A DNA stretch of 32,328 nt from positions 1 to 32,328 of the forward strand of contig CAZGQY010000024.1 of assembly GCA_964528035.1 (NCBI GenBank), in the 5' to 3' direction. Under the pieces are notes generated by a model. That model searched no databases. It was not told the DNA's origin and saw only the letters and a list, made by a program, of their open reading frames with translations. The translations under genes and the position numbers were made by a program. Of this stretch, positions 7,182 through 15,962 are shown piece by piece (the stretch's first letter is position 1; each line of letters starts with the position of its first letter). The stretch comes from CAZGQY01 sp964528035 (GTDB lineage Bacteria; Pseudomonadota; Gammaproteobacteria; Methylococcales; UBA1147).

Positions 7182-10100
7182 CTGAAATCAGCCTGGTTTA
7201 ATAATTCGCCATACCATGTTGAGGAAAGTTCTGGAAATTCTTCATGGCTGAAAGGATCGCCGGTAAATCCATAATGGACTAAACGGATGTAGGTATCGTG
7301 TCTGTCTCCGGGAATATTTCGTATTTCCACGCCGTTCCATGCATTTATAGCTTTTTTCGCTGCTTTTTCAGTATTTTTTTCAGTCGCCCATGCATAGCTG
7401 GCACCAGGGAATACGGGTAATGGTCTTAATTGGCCCTCGTAATAGGCATTAAGATAATTGTTTAACAAAGCTGTAGACTTTTCAACGCTGAGGGTTTTCA
7501 ATTGCAGGCTTGTATCTTTGCACTGCAGATAACTGCTTTCCGTGGCTGCATAGAACCCGCTGGCACAAAGACACAGGTGGTCAACCCAGAGACTCATTAG
7601 ATGGTTGCTTTTGATCTTTGATGGGCTGCAGTGCAATACGCCTTGACCTGGATAGTAAAGATTGATTTGTCCACTCAATTGAACACCGTTGGCCAGTTGC
7701 AGGTTGATGTTCTTTGATTGCGGAGTTTTACCAACATAGCCTTGTAAATCATCCAAAAATGGAGCCAGCTCATTTTGAGCCTTGGCGTAATCGATTTCGG
7801 AGAGAATCCCGTGAGGTAGGCAGGCTTGAGCCTGGTAATATTCGTAAGGATGATTTTCATGATGAAGGAAGTCTTGGGTTAAGGCTGTTTTTAGTTGCCA
7901 TTGTTGCAATGAATCCAATGCAAACGGTTCATCGTCATGCAACTTGTCTTCCTCTTGAAGCCAGATTTTTAAGCGCTGATTAAAGAAATATTTTATCGGG
8001 TGCTGTAGAAAGCGTCGCAGTCGTTGCGGATCAATCTGTGACATTTGTTCGCCGAGAGGTTTTAATTTGTATGTCGGCCATACCTGTTTATTTTTGGACG
8101 AGGGTTGATTTTGGGTGAGTTCAGCTATTTGATGCCAGTAGTGGTTGTAGCTCTTCATATCGCCTAGATAACATTGGGGGCTGAACGCTTGCATCGGGTG
8201 AATGCGTGTTATATTTTTACTGAGTGTGGATTGTTCGTTATCAAGCGGAAAAGATTCATCGATAAAATCCAATAGTTCGTCGATCAGGGGTGATGGTTGG
8301 CGAGTACTGTTGTCTTTCATGTCTCGACCACAATAGCTGATATAAAGAATCTTGCGTGTACACAACAGGGTTTCCAGTAATAAATAACGATCTTCATCGC
8401 CTTTTCTGGGGTCTCCGGGGAGCCAGTTTTGGGCCATATGATCAAATTCTATTGGCGATTCGCGGCGAGGAAAGGACTGATCGTTCATTCCCAGCAGACA
8501 AATAATCTGAAATGGCAGGCTTCGCATTGGCCTCATACCACAAAAACTGACACCTCCGGAAAAATAACGCCCGACGACTGAATTTTTTTCCAGCGATTCT
8601 TTAAGACAATAACGAATCAGTTCTGGTGGCAATATCTGGCCATTTGCCTGTTGTTTAATGGTATTCAATGCATCCCGTATTTGTTGTAATTTACTGTCAT
8701 CATCTTCTTGCAATTGAAAAAAATCGTCCATTAATTGGTTTAGCAACAGTTGCCAATCCTCTATACTGTACGAATTATCCAGACGCTTTCTATACATCTG
8801 CAGTTGCTTGAATAATATCCAGAATTGCCCCAGGGTTGTGGCGAATTGACCTTCTATGCCGGGTAGGGGGGCGATCCCGCACCAATAGTCGACATCGCCC
8901 AGTCCATATCCTGAAAAAATACGGGTTTCAAGCTGTTTCCAGGTATTTTCAACCTGCTCGGGTAACCCCATTTCTTTTTTGTGTGTGCCATCCAGCCCCC
9001 AGTGAATATTTGCAGTGGAAAGAAATGTCCGAAGTGTTTCGCATGCAGATGCGTTTAATCCGAAGCGCGCTGTCAATTCAGGAACATCCAGGTAGGAAAA
9101 TATTTCTGAAACTGTAAATCGGCTGCCTGGCAGGTCGAGTAACTGAAAAAATATTTGTATTAATGGGTGTTCGTCGGCAACAGTGGTATCAGAAAGGTTC
9201 CAGGGAATAAACGGCTGTATCTCAACATTAACATATTGAAACACGGCTTCAATATAAGGGGCGTAAAGGCTTATTTCGGGAATCATAACCAAAATATCTT
9301 CGGGTCTGATCGAAGAGTGCTTATCGAGTATTTTCAATAGTTGGTCGTGAAGTATCTGACATTCGCGCAATGGGCTATGGCAACAATGAATCTGGATTGA
9401 TTCATCCTTATGAACGACTTTAGCAGGCTTGCATAATGTGAATATCGCATTCTGGACGTGGCCGAGCAAACTGTCTGTTTGTGGTGGGCTGTAATTTTCC
9501 CATTCTGAAACCAGTGGTTCGTTATGATTTAAAATCAAATCCTGTAAGGCTTGTCCCTGTCGGCCCCAGGAGGCCAGTAACGGATTGCCGGACTCATAAT
9601 AAGCGGCCTTATCAGGTGACTTCAGGCGGATGCGTGAAATTTGTTTTTTGCTGGTCAGATCTGCCCAGTACTGATCGGTTGGGCTGTGCAGATACAGATT
9701 GATGGATGTCCGTGTAGCCAGTGCATGTAGGGTATCAATGAATAATGGCGGTATACTGGAAAAAGCAAATAATGTTACTCTTTCGGGTAATTTCAGGTCT
9801 GTTGATTGCTGGGAAAGGCTCGAAATCAGACGATCTATGACCGCAATTCGATGGTTATTCTGACAGCGCTTTATCAATTCGTACCACAAATGGTGTTGCC
9901 AGTCACCAGCGCCTTTTTGGCTCCATAGACGAATAAGGTTTGGGCGATAGAATTGATATCGATCAAAAACATCGGCAATGCGAAGGGCCAATTGCCACTG
10001 TTTTATCTCGCCCGGATCATCCTGTAAATAGTTTTTTAGTGAAAGAAAATCTGGATGTCTTTTCATAGCTGGAAGCATAGAGAATATCGTCCAGCTCATA

Positions 10101-10396
10101 TGGTTACGATCCAATGGGTCGTTTTCCGGTACATTCTTTAGACAGGCGGCGGTGACTTCCCAGAGCCAGCTCGCCAACAGTGGATAGTGGAAATTTGTCG
10201 CGACCCCTATTTGTTGAGCAAGTTTAAGGTTCAACCATCGAGCCATTGCCGGACTGGGAACCACAATGACTTCTTTTGTAAATGGTGACGATAAGGGCTG
10301 TGACAGCAGTCGACCAGCAAGCGCTATCATTAATCGTTCAACCTGGTTTGAGCTGATTAAATGAATGCCGTTAACTGTCGTTTCTGACTGTTGCAT
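7178..10396 (-). CDS. recC: RecC, exodeoxyribonuclease V subunit gamma
   Basis: A 1072-aa protein, slightly shorter than E. coli RecC (1122 aa). It has the family's N-terminal segment VVPSPAMARWLNLKLAQQIG and the central block PMRSLPFQIICLLGMNDQSF. No canonical Walker A sequence is visible, as expected for a subunit that keeps a helicase-like fold without ATPase activity. RecC is the scaffold that splits the strands and scans for Chi. It is the first gene of the recCBD operon and overlaps recB by ATGA (7178-7181). It is divergent from the yceH-like gene with about 150 bp between them, where its promoter should lie. Confidence 0.95.
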   Translation of the reverse strand: MQQSETTVNGIHLISSNQVERLMIALAGRLLSQPLSSPFTKEVIVVPSPAMARWLNLKLAQQIGVATNFHYPLLASWLWEVTAACLKNVPENDPLDRNHMSWTIFSMLPAMKRHPDFLSLKNYLQDDPGEIKQWQLALRIADVFDRYQFYRPNLIRLWSQKGAGDWQHHLWYELIKRCQNNHRIAVIDRLISSLSQQSTDLKLPERVTLFAFSSIPPLFIDTLHALATRTSINLYLHSPTDQYWADLTSKKQISRIRLKSPDKAAYYESGNPLLASWGRQGQALQDLILNHNEPLVSEWENYSPPQTDSLLGHVQNAIFTLCKPAKVVHKDESIQIHCCHSPLRECQILHDQLLKILDKHSSIRPEDILVMIPEISLYAPYIEAVFQYVNVEIQPFIPWNLSDTTVADEHPLIQIFFQLLDLPGSRFTVSEIFSYLDVPELTARFGLNASACETLRTFLSTANIHWGLDGTHKKEMGLPEQVENTWKQLETRIFSGYGLGDVDYWCGIAPLPGIEGQFATTLGQFWILFKQLQMYRKRLDNSYSIEDWQLLLNQLMDDFFQLQEDDDSKLQQIRDALNTIKQQANGQILPPELIRYCLKESLEKNSVVGRYFSGGVSFCGMRPMRSLPFQIICLLGMNDQSFPRRESPIEFDHMAQNWLPGDPRKGDEDRYLLLETLLCTRKILYISYCGRDMKDNSTRQPSPLIDELLDFIDESFPLDNEQSTLSKNITRIHPMQAFSPQCYLGDMKSYNHYWHQIAELTQNQPSSKNKQVWPTYKLKPLGEQMSQIDPQRLRRFLQHPIKYFFNQRLKIWLQEEDKLHDDEPFALDSLQQWQLKTALTQDFLHHENHPYEYYQAQACLPHGILSEIDYAKAQNELAPFLDDLQGYVGKTPQSKNINLQLANGVQLSGQINLYYPGQGVLHCSPSKIKSNHLMSLWVDHLCLCASGFYAATESSYLQCKDTSLQLKTLSVEKSTALLNNYLNAYYEGQLRPLPVFPGASYAWATEKNTEKAAKKAINAWNGVEIRNIPGDRHDTYIRLVHYGFTGDPFSHEEFPELSSTWYGELLNQADFR

Positions 10397-10491
10397 TGGT
10401 TTAGAAAATCTGAGGGCTAGAAGGCCGTCCGGGAATACACAATAATTCTCCAGACCATTGGTGGATAGTGTAAAACAAACAATGGGAATAC

Positions 10492-10497
10492 TATAAT
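10492..10497 (+). promoter_or_regulatory. Candidate -10 box for the yceH-like gene
   Basis: A perfect TATAAT lies 50 bases before the ATG at 10548, in the divergent spacer between recC and the yceH-like gene. The best -35 partner at normal spacing is weak (GTGTAA at 10468-10473, 18-bp spacer). Plausible for sigma-70, but not decisive. Confidence 0.4.
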
Positions 10498-10547
10498 AGC
10501 GATTAAGTATTATCGTACTCGATTTCTATACAGAAAATTAAAGTGCT

Positions 10548-11198
10548 ATGGAAAATTCAAAAATTACAGATTCATCCAAACCTTTCTTTACTCCTGAAGA
10601 GGCGCGCGTACTTGCCTCACTAATGGAAAAACAACTGACTGTGCCGAAACAATACCCGCTAACGCCGAAGGCATTAGCGCAAGCCTGTAATCAAAAAAGC
10701 AGTCGTGAACCCGTCATGGCGATGAGCGAAGGTGAAGTGCGGCATGTGATGAACCTGTTAGAAAACAGAGGGCTGATCAAGGTTGATAGTGGTGAACGTA
10801 CTTACAGAATTTCGCATAAGGCAAAACAGTATTTTGATCTGGAACGTAACGAATTATCGATATTAACGGTGTTGATGTTACGGGCTCCACAAACGCTGAA
10901 CGATATATTGCGACGCACCTCAAGAATGTGCGAAATATCAGATACCGATGAAGTGCAGTTGTTGCTTGAAGAATTGATGGAAAAAGAAATGCCGTTGGCC
11001 GTTATATTTCCACATGGTTCAGGACAAAGAGAGGCTCGTTATTCACATACTCTTTGTGGTGAAATCGCTTATGAAGAAGTTGTGGATAAGGCATCGTCGT
11101 CCAAAGTAAAAAAAGAGGATCGAATGGAATCCCTTGAACAAAGACTGGACACGCTGGAAGCGAAATTGGAAGAGATTATGAAGACGATGATGGATTGA
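10548..11198 (+). CDS. yceH: YceH/UPF0502 (DUF480) family protein
   Basis: A 216-aa protein matching the YceH/UPF0502 family in length and motifs: FFTPEEARVLASLMEKQLTV, QYPLTPKALAQACNQKSSRE, PVMAMSEGEVRHVMNLLENR and ELSILTVLMLRAPQTLNDI. The first 170 residues form two winged-helix-like repeats. The last 25 or so (ESLEQRLDTLEAKLEEIMKTM) are a coiled coil. The fold suggests nucleic-acid or protein binding, but the cellular role of this conserved family is not established. It precedes the CAP gene by 29 bp to the preferred CAP start and may be cotranscribed with it. Confidence 0.9.
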   Translation: MENSKITDSSKPFFTPEEARVLASLMEKQLTVPKQYPLTPKALAQACNQKSSREPVMAMSEGEVRHVMNLLENRGLIKVDSGERTYRISHKAKQYFDLERNELSILTVLMLRAPQTLNDILRRTSRMCEISDTDEVQLLLEELMEKEMPLAVIFPHGSGQREARYSHTLCGEIAYEEVVDKASSSKVKKEDRMESLEQRLDTLEAKLEEIMKTMMD

Positions 11199-11227
11199 TC
11201 TTAAGCGGTAATTAAATGGAGTCTGGA

Positions 11228-11785
11228 ATGTGTAAAAAAAAACGCCCCGGTTGTATCCTGGTCAGTGGCTTGATGTTGTTGGTTATCAGTTCTCAAGTTT
11301 TATCCGAACAATCTCGGATTACGAATAAGGGTGGAATTAGTTTTAGTCGGATAAGTCCGGAAATCGATGTACAGGAAATATTGAATGCTCATAATCACTA
11401 TCGGCATGCGCTACGTCTTGCTAATCTGAGCTGGTCTGAAGATATTTCGATGGCGGCGCGAAAGTGGGCTGTACATTTGGCAGGAACGGGTACTATGGAG
11501 CACAGTTCCAGTCGCTATGGAGAAAATATATGGGCGGGGACGAGTGGCGCGTATTCGCAAACTGAAATGATCAATGCCTGGGGTTCGGAAAAACGATTTT
11601 TTGTTTATGGTCAGCGGTTTCCTGATATTTGCAAGGGTCATTGGATGAAATGTGGCCACTATACACAAATGATCTGGCGTAATACACGTAGGGTCGGGTG
11701 TGGTACCGCATCCAGAGCGGATATGACTTACCTTGTTTGTCAATATGACCCACCCGGTAATTTTCAAGGTCAGATGCCGTATTAA
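11228..11785 (+). CDS. Secreted CAP/SCP-PR1 domain protein
   Basis: A 185-aa CAP superfamily protein (SCP, Ag5, PR-1 type). The start at 11228 is preferred over the ATG at 11216. It has GGAG six bases upstream and gives a clean signal peptide: MCKKKRP, a hydrophobic stretch CILVSGLMLLVISSQVLS, then mature EQSRI. Family landmarks are ILNAHNHYRHALRLANLSW, the His in MEHSSSRYGENIWAG, the CAP-1 motif GHYTQMIWRNTRRVGCG and the CAP-2 motif LVCQYDPPGN. His and Glu of the central cavity are present. Six or so cysteines after the signal peptide imply disulfides formed in the periplasm or outside. Its substrate or ligand is unknown. The plant/animal-like CAP-1 and CAP-2 signatures are unusually complete for a bacterial protein. 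Confidence 0.9.
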   Translation: MCKKKRPGCILVSGLMLLVISSQVLSEQSRITNKGGISFSRISPEIDVQEILNAHNHYRHALRLANLSWSEDISMAARKWAVHLAGTGTMEHSSSRYGENIWAGTSGAYSQTEMINAWGSEKRFFVYGQRFPDICKGHWMKCGHYTQMIWRNTRRVGCGTASRADMTYLVCQYDPPGNFQGQMPY

Positions 11786-11913
11786 ATGGTGTTTTTAAAT
11801 TCACTGCAGGATTGTTTAGCGAAGAATAAAATTTTTCTCATGCGTTTTACAGGTCACTAAATAAGAACAGGCGCACAACGAATAACGAACAAGTTTAAAT
11901 GAGAGTGTAGTTA

Positions 11914-12405
11914 ATGAAGGTTGAATCCAATAAGGTTGTTACATTTCATTATCGTCTCAGCGATGAGAATGATACGTTGATTGAAGATTCCTTCGACGGC
12001 GACCCTGTCATGTATATACATAATACTGGCGGCATCATTCCTGGTCTGGAAACTGCAATGAATGGTCGCGATATCGCTGAGAAATTCAATGTTACTATTG
12101 AACCTGTGGATGGTTACGGACTGCGTAACGAAACACTGAAACAGCGAATACCCATAAAATATGTCCAGCAACCTAAAAAGAAAAAACTAACCCCGGGGCA
12201 AGTGGTTACTATTCAAACTAAGGAAGGGGCTCGCCAGGTCACCGTAGTGAAAGTGGGTAAATTTAATATTGACGTGGATGCTAATCATCCTCTGGCAGGT
12301 AGAGTGCTTGATTTTAACGTGGAAATTGTTGATGTTCGTGACGCCACGAAAGAAGAACTCGATCATGGACATGCGCACGGTGTCGGTGGTCATCAACACG
12401 ATTAA
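11914..12405 (+). CDS. slyD: SlyD-like FKBP-type peptidyl-prolyl cis-trans isomerase
   Basis: A 163-aa protein with the SlyD plan: an N-terminal FKBP half (VVTFHYRLSDENDTLIEDS, then GGIIPGLETAMNGRDIAEKF), an inserted chaperone (IF) domain around residues 66-125, and the second FKBP strand ADANHPLAGRVLDFNVEIV (here DVDANHPLAGRVLDFNVEI). It ends in a short His-rich tail, HGHAHGVGGHQHD, that can bind nickel. The family catalyses prolyl isomerisation, acts as a folding chaperone and helps nickel delivery to hydrogenases. The tail is much shorter than in E. coli SlyD (196 aa). A GAGAGTG stretch upstream may be the ribosome binding site. It is cytoplasmic. Confidence 0.9.
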   Translation: MKVESNKVVTFHYRLSDENDTLIEDSFDGDPVMYIHNTGGIIPGLETAMNGRDIAEKFNVTIEPVDGYGLRNETLKQRIPIKYVQQPKKKKLTPGQVVTIQTKEGARQVTVVKVGKFNIDVDANHPLAGRVLDFNVEIVDVRDATKEELDHGHAHGVGGHQHD

Positions 12406-12486
12406 TCAATCGACAAAGACAGGCGTCCTGAATAAGAGGATTCGATGATACACTACGAGACTTTTTAATTAATTGAATCTTGGTCG

Positions 12487-13821
12487 ATGCGAGTTAATTT
12501 CCATACCCTGGGTTGTCGTCTAAACGAAGCTGAAACAGAATCCTGGGCAGAAAAGTTTCAGTCAGCGGGTTATGCTGTTGTCAGGACAGTAGAACAAGCT
12601 GACCTGGTTGTTCTTAATACCTGTGCAGTTACCAACGAAGCGGGCAGAAAATCACGACAGATGATACGCCGTCTTCAGCGTGGAAATCCAAACGCGAAAA
12701 TCATAATCAGTGGTTGCTATTCGACCCTGAATTCAAAGCAAACCGCTGCGCTTCCAGGTGTGGATCTGGTGGTTGATAATCGGGATAAAGATAAGCTTGT
12801 AGATCTGACTTGTGAACGTTTTCCACTAGTAAATCGGGTAGAAAATCACCCCGAGATAAATGATAACTCATTGTTTACCAGAGGACGTCAGCGGGCCTTT
12901 ATAAAGGTACAGGACGGCTGCCGATATCGGTGTGCCTTTTGTATTGTCACCCATGCCAGAGGTGGAGAAAGAAGTCGTACAATCGATGATATTGTTCCTC
13001 AGGTGAGTCGATTGCAAAAACAGGGCATCAATGAAATTATCCTTACGGGAGTTCACTTAGGCGGTTACGGTAGCGATACTGGCAACAACCTATATGGGTT
13101 AATAAAAGCAATACTTGAACAAACGGAGATTCCACGAATACGCTTGGGTTCGTTGGAACCTTGGGCTTTGCCTGAGAGGTTTTTCGAATTATTTGATAAC
13201 CCGCGTCTGATGCCTCATTTACACCTGCCGTTACAAAGTGGATCAGACAGCGTTTTACGCAGAATGGCAAGACGTTGCAAAACAGAAGAATTTGTGCGGC
13301 TTACAGACAAAGCGCGTGAGTCTGTTCCTGACATCAACATTACCACAGATATTATTGTTGGATTCCCAGGTGAAACCGAACAGGAATGGTTGGAAAGTTT
13401 CGACGTAATTCGATCTTTGGGGTTTGGACAAATCCATATATTTTCTTATTCAGCGCGTTTAGGAACTAGGGCATTCTCTATGCCTGATCAGGTTTCTAAT
13501 GAGAATAAAAAAAAGCGCAGTCAAAGCCTTCACAGGCTTGCGCATTCAATGAAGCAAGAAACCTTTAAGCGACATTTAGGGCGGGAATTTCCTGTATTGT
13601 GGGAAAAGCCAACGGCTTCGTCAAATGAAAAACATTTTCATATATGTGGATATACCCCAAATTTTTTGCGAGTATCTGTCACTTTGCCTGATACAGGTTT
13701 GGAAAATACTATCGAGACGGTTTGTCTAAATGAAATAAGTGAATGTGGTCAAACTTTGAAAGGAACTCTGAAAGCTCGGACTGACATTTCGCAGTCTGTG
13801 ACAGAGCCTGCCGGGTTGTAG
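12487..13821 (+). CDS. mtaB: MtaB, tRNA N6-threonylcarbamoyladenosine-37 methylthiotransferase
   Basis: A 444-aa radical-SAM methylthiotransferase. The N-terminal UPF0004 domain holds three cluster cysteines, C10 (HTLGCRLNEAETE), C46 (NTCAVTNEA) and C77 (SGCYS). The radical SAM motif is C145-C149-C152 in KVQDGCRYRCAFCIVTHARG. The central barrel contains LTGVHLGGYG and ITTDIIVGFPGETEQEW. HTLGCRLN-AETE is the MtaB (YqeV-like) signature rather than that of MiaB or RimO. The enzyme would convert t6A to ms2t6A at position 37 of ANN-decoding tRNAs. The C-terminal TRAM-like region is weakly conserved. The gene follows slyD by about 80 bp. MtaB is best known from Firmicutes and eukaryotes (CDKAL1) but also occurs in some proteobacteria. 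Confidence 0.92.
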   Translation: MRVNFHTLGCRLNEAETESWAEKFQSAGYAVVRTVEQADLVVLNTCAVTNEAGRKSRQMIRRLQRGNPNAKIIISGCYSTLNSKQTAALPGVDLVVDNRDKDKLVDLTCERFPLVNRVENHPEINDNSLFTRGRQRAFIKVQDGCRYRCAFCIVTHARGGERSRTIDDIVPQVSRLQKQGINEIILTGVHLGGYGSDTGNNLYGLIKAILEQTEIPRIRLGSLEPWALPERFFELFDNPRLMPHLHLPLQSGSDSVLRRMARRCKTEEFVRLTDKARESVPDINITTDIIVGFPGETEQEWLESFDVIRSLGFGQIHIFSYSARLGTRAFSMPDQVSNENKKKRSQSLHRLAHSMKQETFKRHLGREFPVLWEKPTASSNEKHFHICGYTPNFLRVSVTLPDTGLENTIETVCLNEISECGQTLKGTLKARTDISQSVTEPAGL

Positions 13822-13840
13822 ATGTTTCGAAATTCGGTCT

Positions 13841-13972
13841 TAAAATATAGCTTACAAAATTAGCTAATATCGGACCCCAAACGTAACAACGAATCTCCGG
13901 GCGTCCTATTAAAGCCAATCCTTTGAGCAAACAACGAATTGCATATACAGAACTTGTGGATTTTAACTGCAT
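13841..13972 (-). pseudogene. Probable 5' remnant of a CysZ/EI24-type membrane protein gene
   Basis: On the minus strand an ATG at 13972 opens about 44 codons reading MQLKSTSSVYAIRCLLKGLA and, further on, LIGRPEIRCYVWGPILANFV. This resembles the start of CysZ/EI24-family proteins (a G-x-x-L-L-x-G-L-x-L-I-x-x-P-x-L-R motif followed by a P-x-x-x-N membrane helix). The rest of the roughly 240-residue protein is absent: the frame simply continues into the antisense of the mtaB 3' end and stops at 13709. The gene appears truncated by a deletion between mtaB and glrR. The resemblance was judged by eye over only about 35 residues. Confidence 0.4.
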
Positions 13973-14018
13973 GCTATTTTCAATTGAGAAACAATTCTTT
14001 TACGAACAGTTGGGTTAA

Positions 14019-15377
14019 TTATTCTGAGTTCGATTTAAAGTGTGATGAATCCAAATGATGTCGATTGAGTAAGCGATAAAATTCTGTTCGGTTTCGTTTT
14101 GCCATTTTGGCCGCCTGACTAACATTTCCCTTGGTCATTTTCAGCAAACGGATTAAATAGTCACGTTCGAATTCATCACGTGCTTCTCGAAGAGAGGGTA
14201 GGGCGCGAGCTTCTGCTCGCAATGCGTTTTGGATCAATGTCAATGGAATCAGTGGTGTTGTAGATAGAGCGACTGATTGTTCGATTACATTATGCAATTG
14301 GCGAACATTTCCGGGCCACTCAAAATTTACTAATAACTCCATTGCTTCTGGTGAAAAGCCTTTTACTCTTTCACCGTATTGTAATTCCAGCCGTTTTAAG
14401 AAATGCATGGCTAATATAGGAATGTCTTCGCGGCGCTCGGATAGCATGGGTAATTCGAGTGTTACGACATTTAATCGGTAGAATAAGTCTTCCCTGAATT
14501 CGCCATTTTCCATGGCCTTTAGCAGGTCGACATGGGTCGCTGCAATGACTCTGACGTCTACATCAATATCTGCCGTGGAGCCAACAGCGCGAATTCGTTT
14601 CTCCTGTAGTGCCCTTAAAAGTTTTACCTGGAAAACTTTGGGCATATCTCCGATCTCGTCTAAAAAAAGGGTTCCTTTATCAGCCGCTCGGAATAATCCC
14701 GGGTGCTCGCTTGTTGCTCCCGTAAACGAGCCTTTACGGTGTCCAAACAATTCAGACTCCAGTAGGTTTTCAGGAATTGCGCTGCAGTTAACGGCAATAA
14801 ATGGATTGTCCCGTCGAGCACCGGCATTGTGGATTGCGTTGGCAAGCAGTTCTTTTCCCGTTCCACTTTCACCCTGAATAAGAACACTCGCATCTGTTTG
14901 TGCAATCCTTTCGGCTTGACCGAGCAAATCTTCCATGAGTGGGCTATGAGTAATAATCTGGCTCCGCCAAGCGTCGGAATCATCCATTATAACCCCAGTA
15001 TCTCCACTCAGCCTAAGTGCTTCGCTGACCTGGCAAATCATATCTTTGCTATCCACAGGTTTAGTCAAAAAGCCAAATACGCCTTGTTTGGTCGCTTCCA
15101 CTGCGTCAGTAATTGTGCCATGCGCTGTAAGAATTATTACCGGCATGGTCGGGTGCTGTTTGTGAACTGCGCTAAAAAGATCCATGCCGTTCATGCCGTC
15201 CATGCGTAGATCGGTAATGACAATATTAGGTCGAAATATGGGTAGTTGTGTTAATGCTTCTGAGCCACTTCCGACTGCATGAACATCGAAACCTGCGGCA
15301 ATAAGGCGTAATGATAATAATCTGAGAAGATCTGGGTCATCATCCACCAAAAGAATTCTTTTTTGTGATTCGCTCAT
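14019..15377 (-). CDS. glrR: GlrR-type sigma-54-dependent response regulator
   Basis: A 452-aa NtrC-family regulator strongly resembling E. coli GlrR (YfhA). The receiver domain (1-120) has the acidic triad DDD at 12-14, phospho-acceptor D56 (VITDLRMDGMNG) and K106 (LTKPVD). The AAA+ domain has Walker A GESGTGKE (169-176), the sigma-54 contact loop GSFTGA (216-221) and Walker B GTLFLDEIGD (235-244). A Fis-type helix-turn-helix follows near 417-437 (GNVSQAAKMAKRNRTEFYRL). It binds enhancers and activates sigma-54 promoters when phosphorylated by the kinase two genes upstream. The contact loop has Ser in place of the usual second-position Ala of GAFTGA. It is the last gene of a three-gene minus-strand operon, 12 bp after the lipoprotein gene. 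Confidence 0.92.
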   Translation of the reverse strand: MSESQKRILLVDDDPDLLRLLSLRLIAAGFDVHAVGSGSEALTQLPIFRPNIVITDLRMDGMNGMDLFSAVHKQHPTMPVIILTAHGTITDAVEATKQGVFGFLTKPVDSKDMICQVSEALRLSGDTGVIMDDSDAWRSQIITHSPLMEDLLGQAERIAQTDASVLIQGESGTGKELLANAIHNAGARRDNPFIAVNCSAIPENLLESELFGHRKGSFTGATSEHPGLFRAADKGTLFLDEIGDMPKVFQVKLLRALQEKRIRAVGSTADIDVDVRVIAATHVDLLKAMENGEFREDLFYRLNVVTLELPMLSERREDIPILAMHFLKRLELQYGERVKGFSPEAMELLVNFEWPGNVRQLHNVIEQSVALSTTPLIPLTLIQNALRAEARALPSLREARDEFERDYLIRLLKMTKGNVSQAAKMAKRNRTEFYRLLNRHHLDSSHFKSNSE

Positions 15378-15389
15378 TTGTTCGTTAGA

Positions 15390-15962
15390 TCAATTACGCT
15401 GATGAAAAGTTTTTTCTATTCTTTTCAGAGCATCCAGAGTTGCTTCCAATTGCTTAAGTTCAGCATCTTTAGCGGTTAATTTATTCTTTAGCCGACTATT
15501 TTTGCGCTTTGTTTTACCCAGAGTACTTTCAATGTCTTGCAGATTAATTTGATTATCTCTGAGTGTTGCCGCGAGATTAGTTTGAAAGGCTAATAATCCT
15601 GTTAATGCCTTTTTGTTTATTATCTTTTGTTGTGTAGATTCAAGTATCTTTATCGCTTTTTCCGGTCCGCCGCATTCTGGAGTCAATATCATTACAAAAG
15701 CAGTATGAAGACGAATACCGATACTGCTAGTATCACCCGCTTCTCCACTCACTAATTTGTCACATTCAATAACGCGTTCAAATGAGGTTAATTTCGCTAC
15801 GTAACCACTATACAGCGCCATGGTTTTCAGATCATAGTTAATAAAACTCGGTGGTCCCACTATTTCATCGACTGGTGGATGGGTCGATTTCGGTATTAAG
15901 TAGTTGCATGCTGTTTGCACAAGCAAGATTATACTTATGATTATTATCTGCAATTGATTCAT
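15390..15962 (-). CDS. QseG/YfhG-like putative lipoprotein of the GlrKR operon
   Basis: A 190-aa protein with a short hydrophobic N-terminus (IIIISIILLVQTAC) ending in a lipobox-like site at C19, although Gln occupies the usual -3 Leu position. The C-terminal third (about 145-187) is a charged coiled coil, IESTLGKTKRKNSRLKNKLT and onward. It lies between the kinase (4-bp ATGA overlap) and the regulator, exactly where QseG (YfhG) lies in the enterobacterial glrK-qseG-glrR operon. QseG is an outer-membrane lipoprotein that modulates the kinase, and a similar role is inferred from position. Sequence resemblance is low, and the protein is shorter than E. coli QseG (237 aa). Confidence 0.75.
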   Translation of the reverse strand: MNQLQIIIISIILLVQTACNYLIPKSTHPPVDEIVGPPSFINYDLKTMALYSGYVAKLTSFERVIECDKLVSGEAGDTSSIGIRLHTAFVMILTPECGGPEKAIKILESTQQKIINKKALTGLLAFQTNLAATLRDNQINLQDIESTLGKTKRKNSRLKNKLTAKDAELKQLEATLDALKRIEKTFHQRN

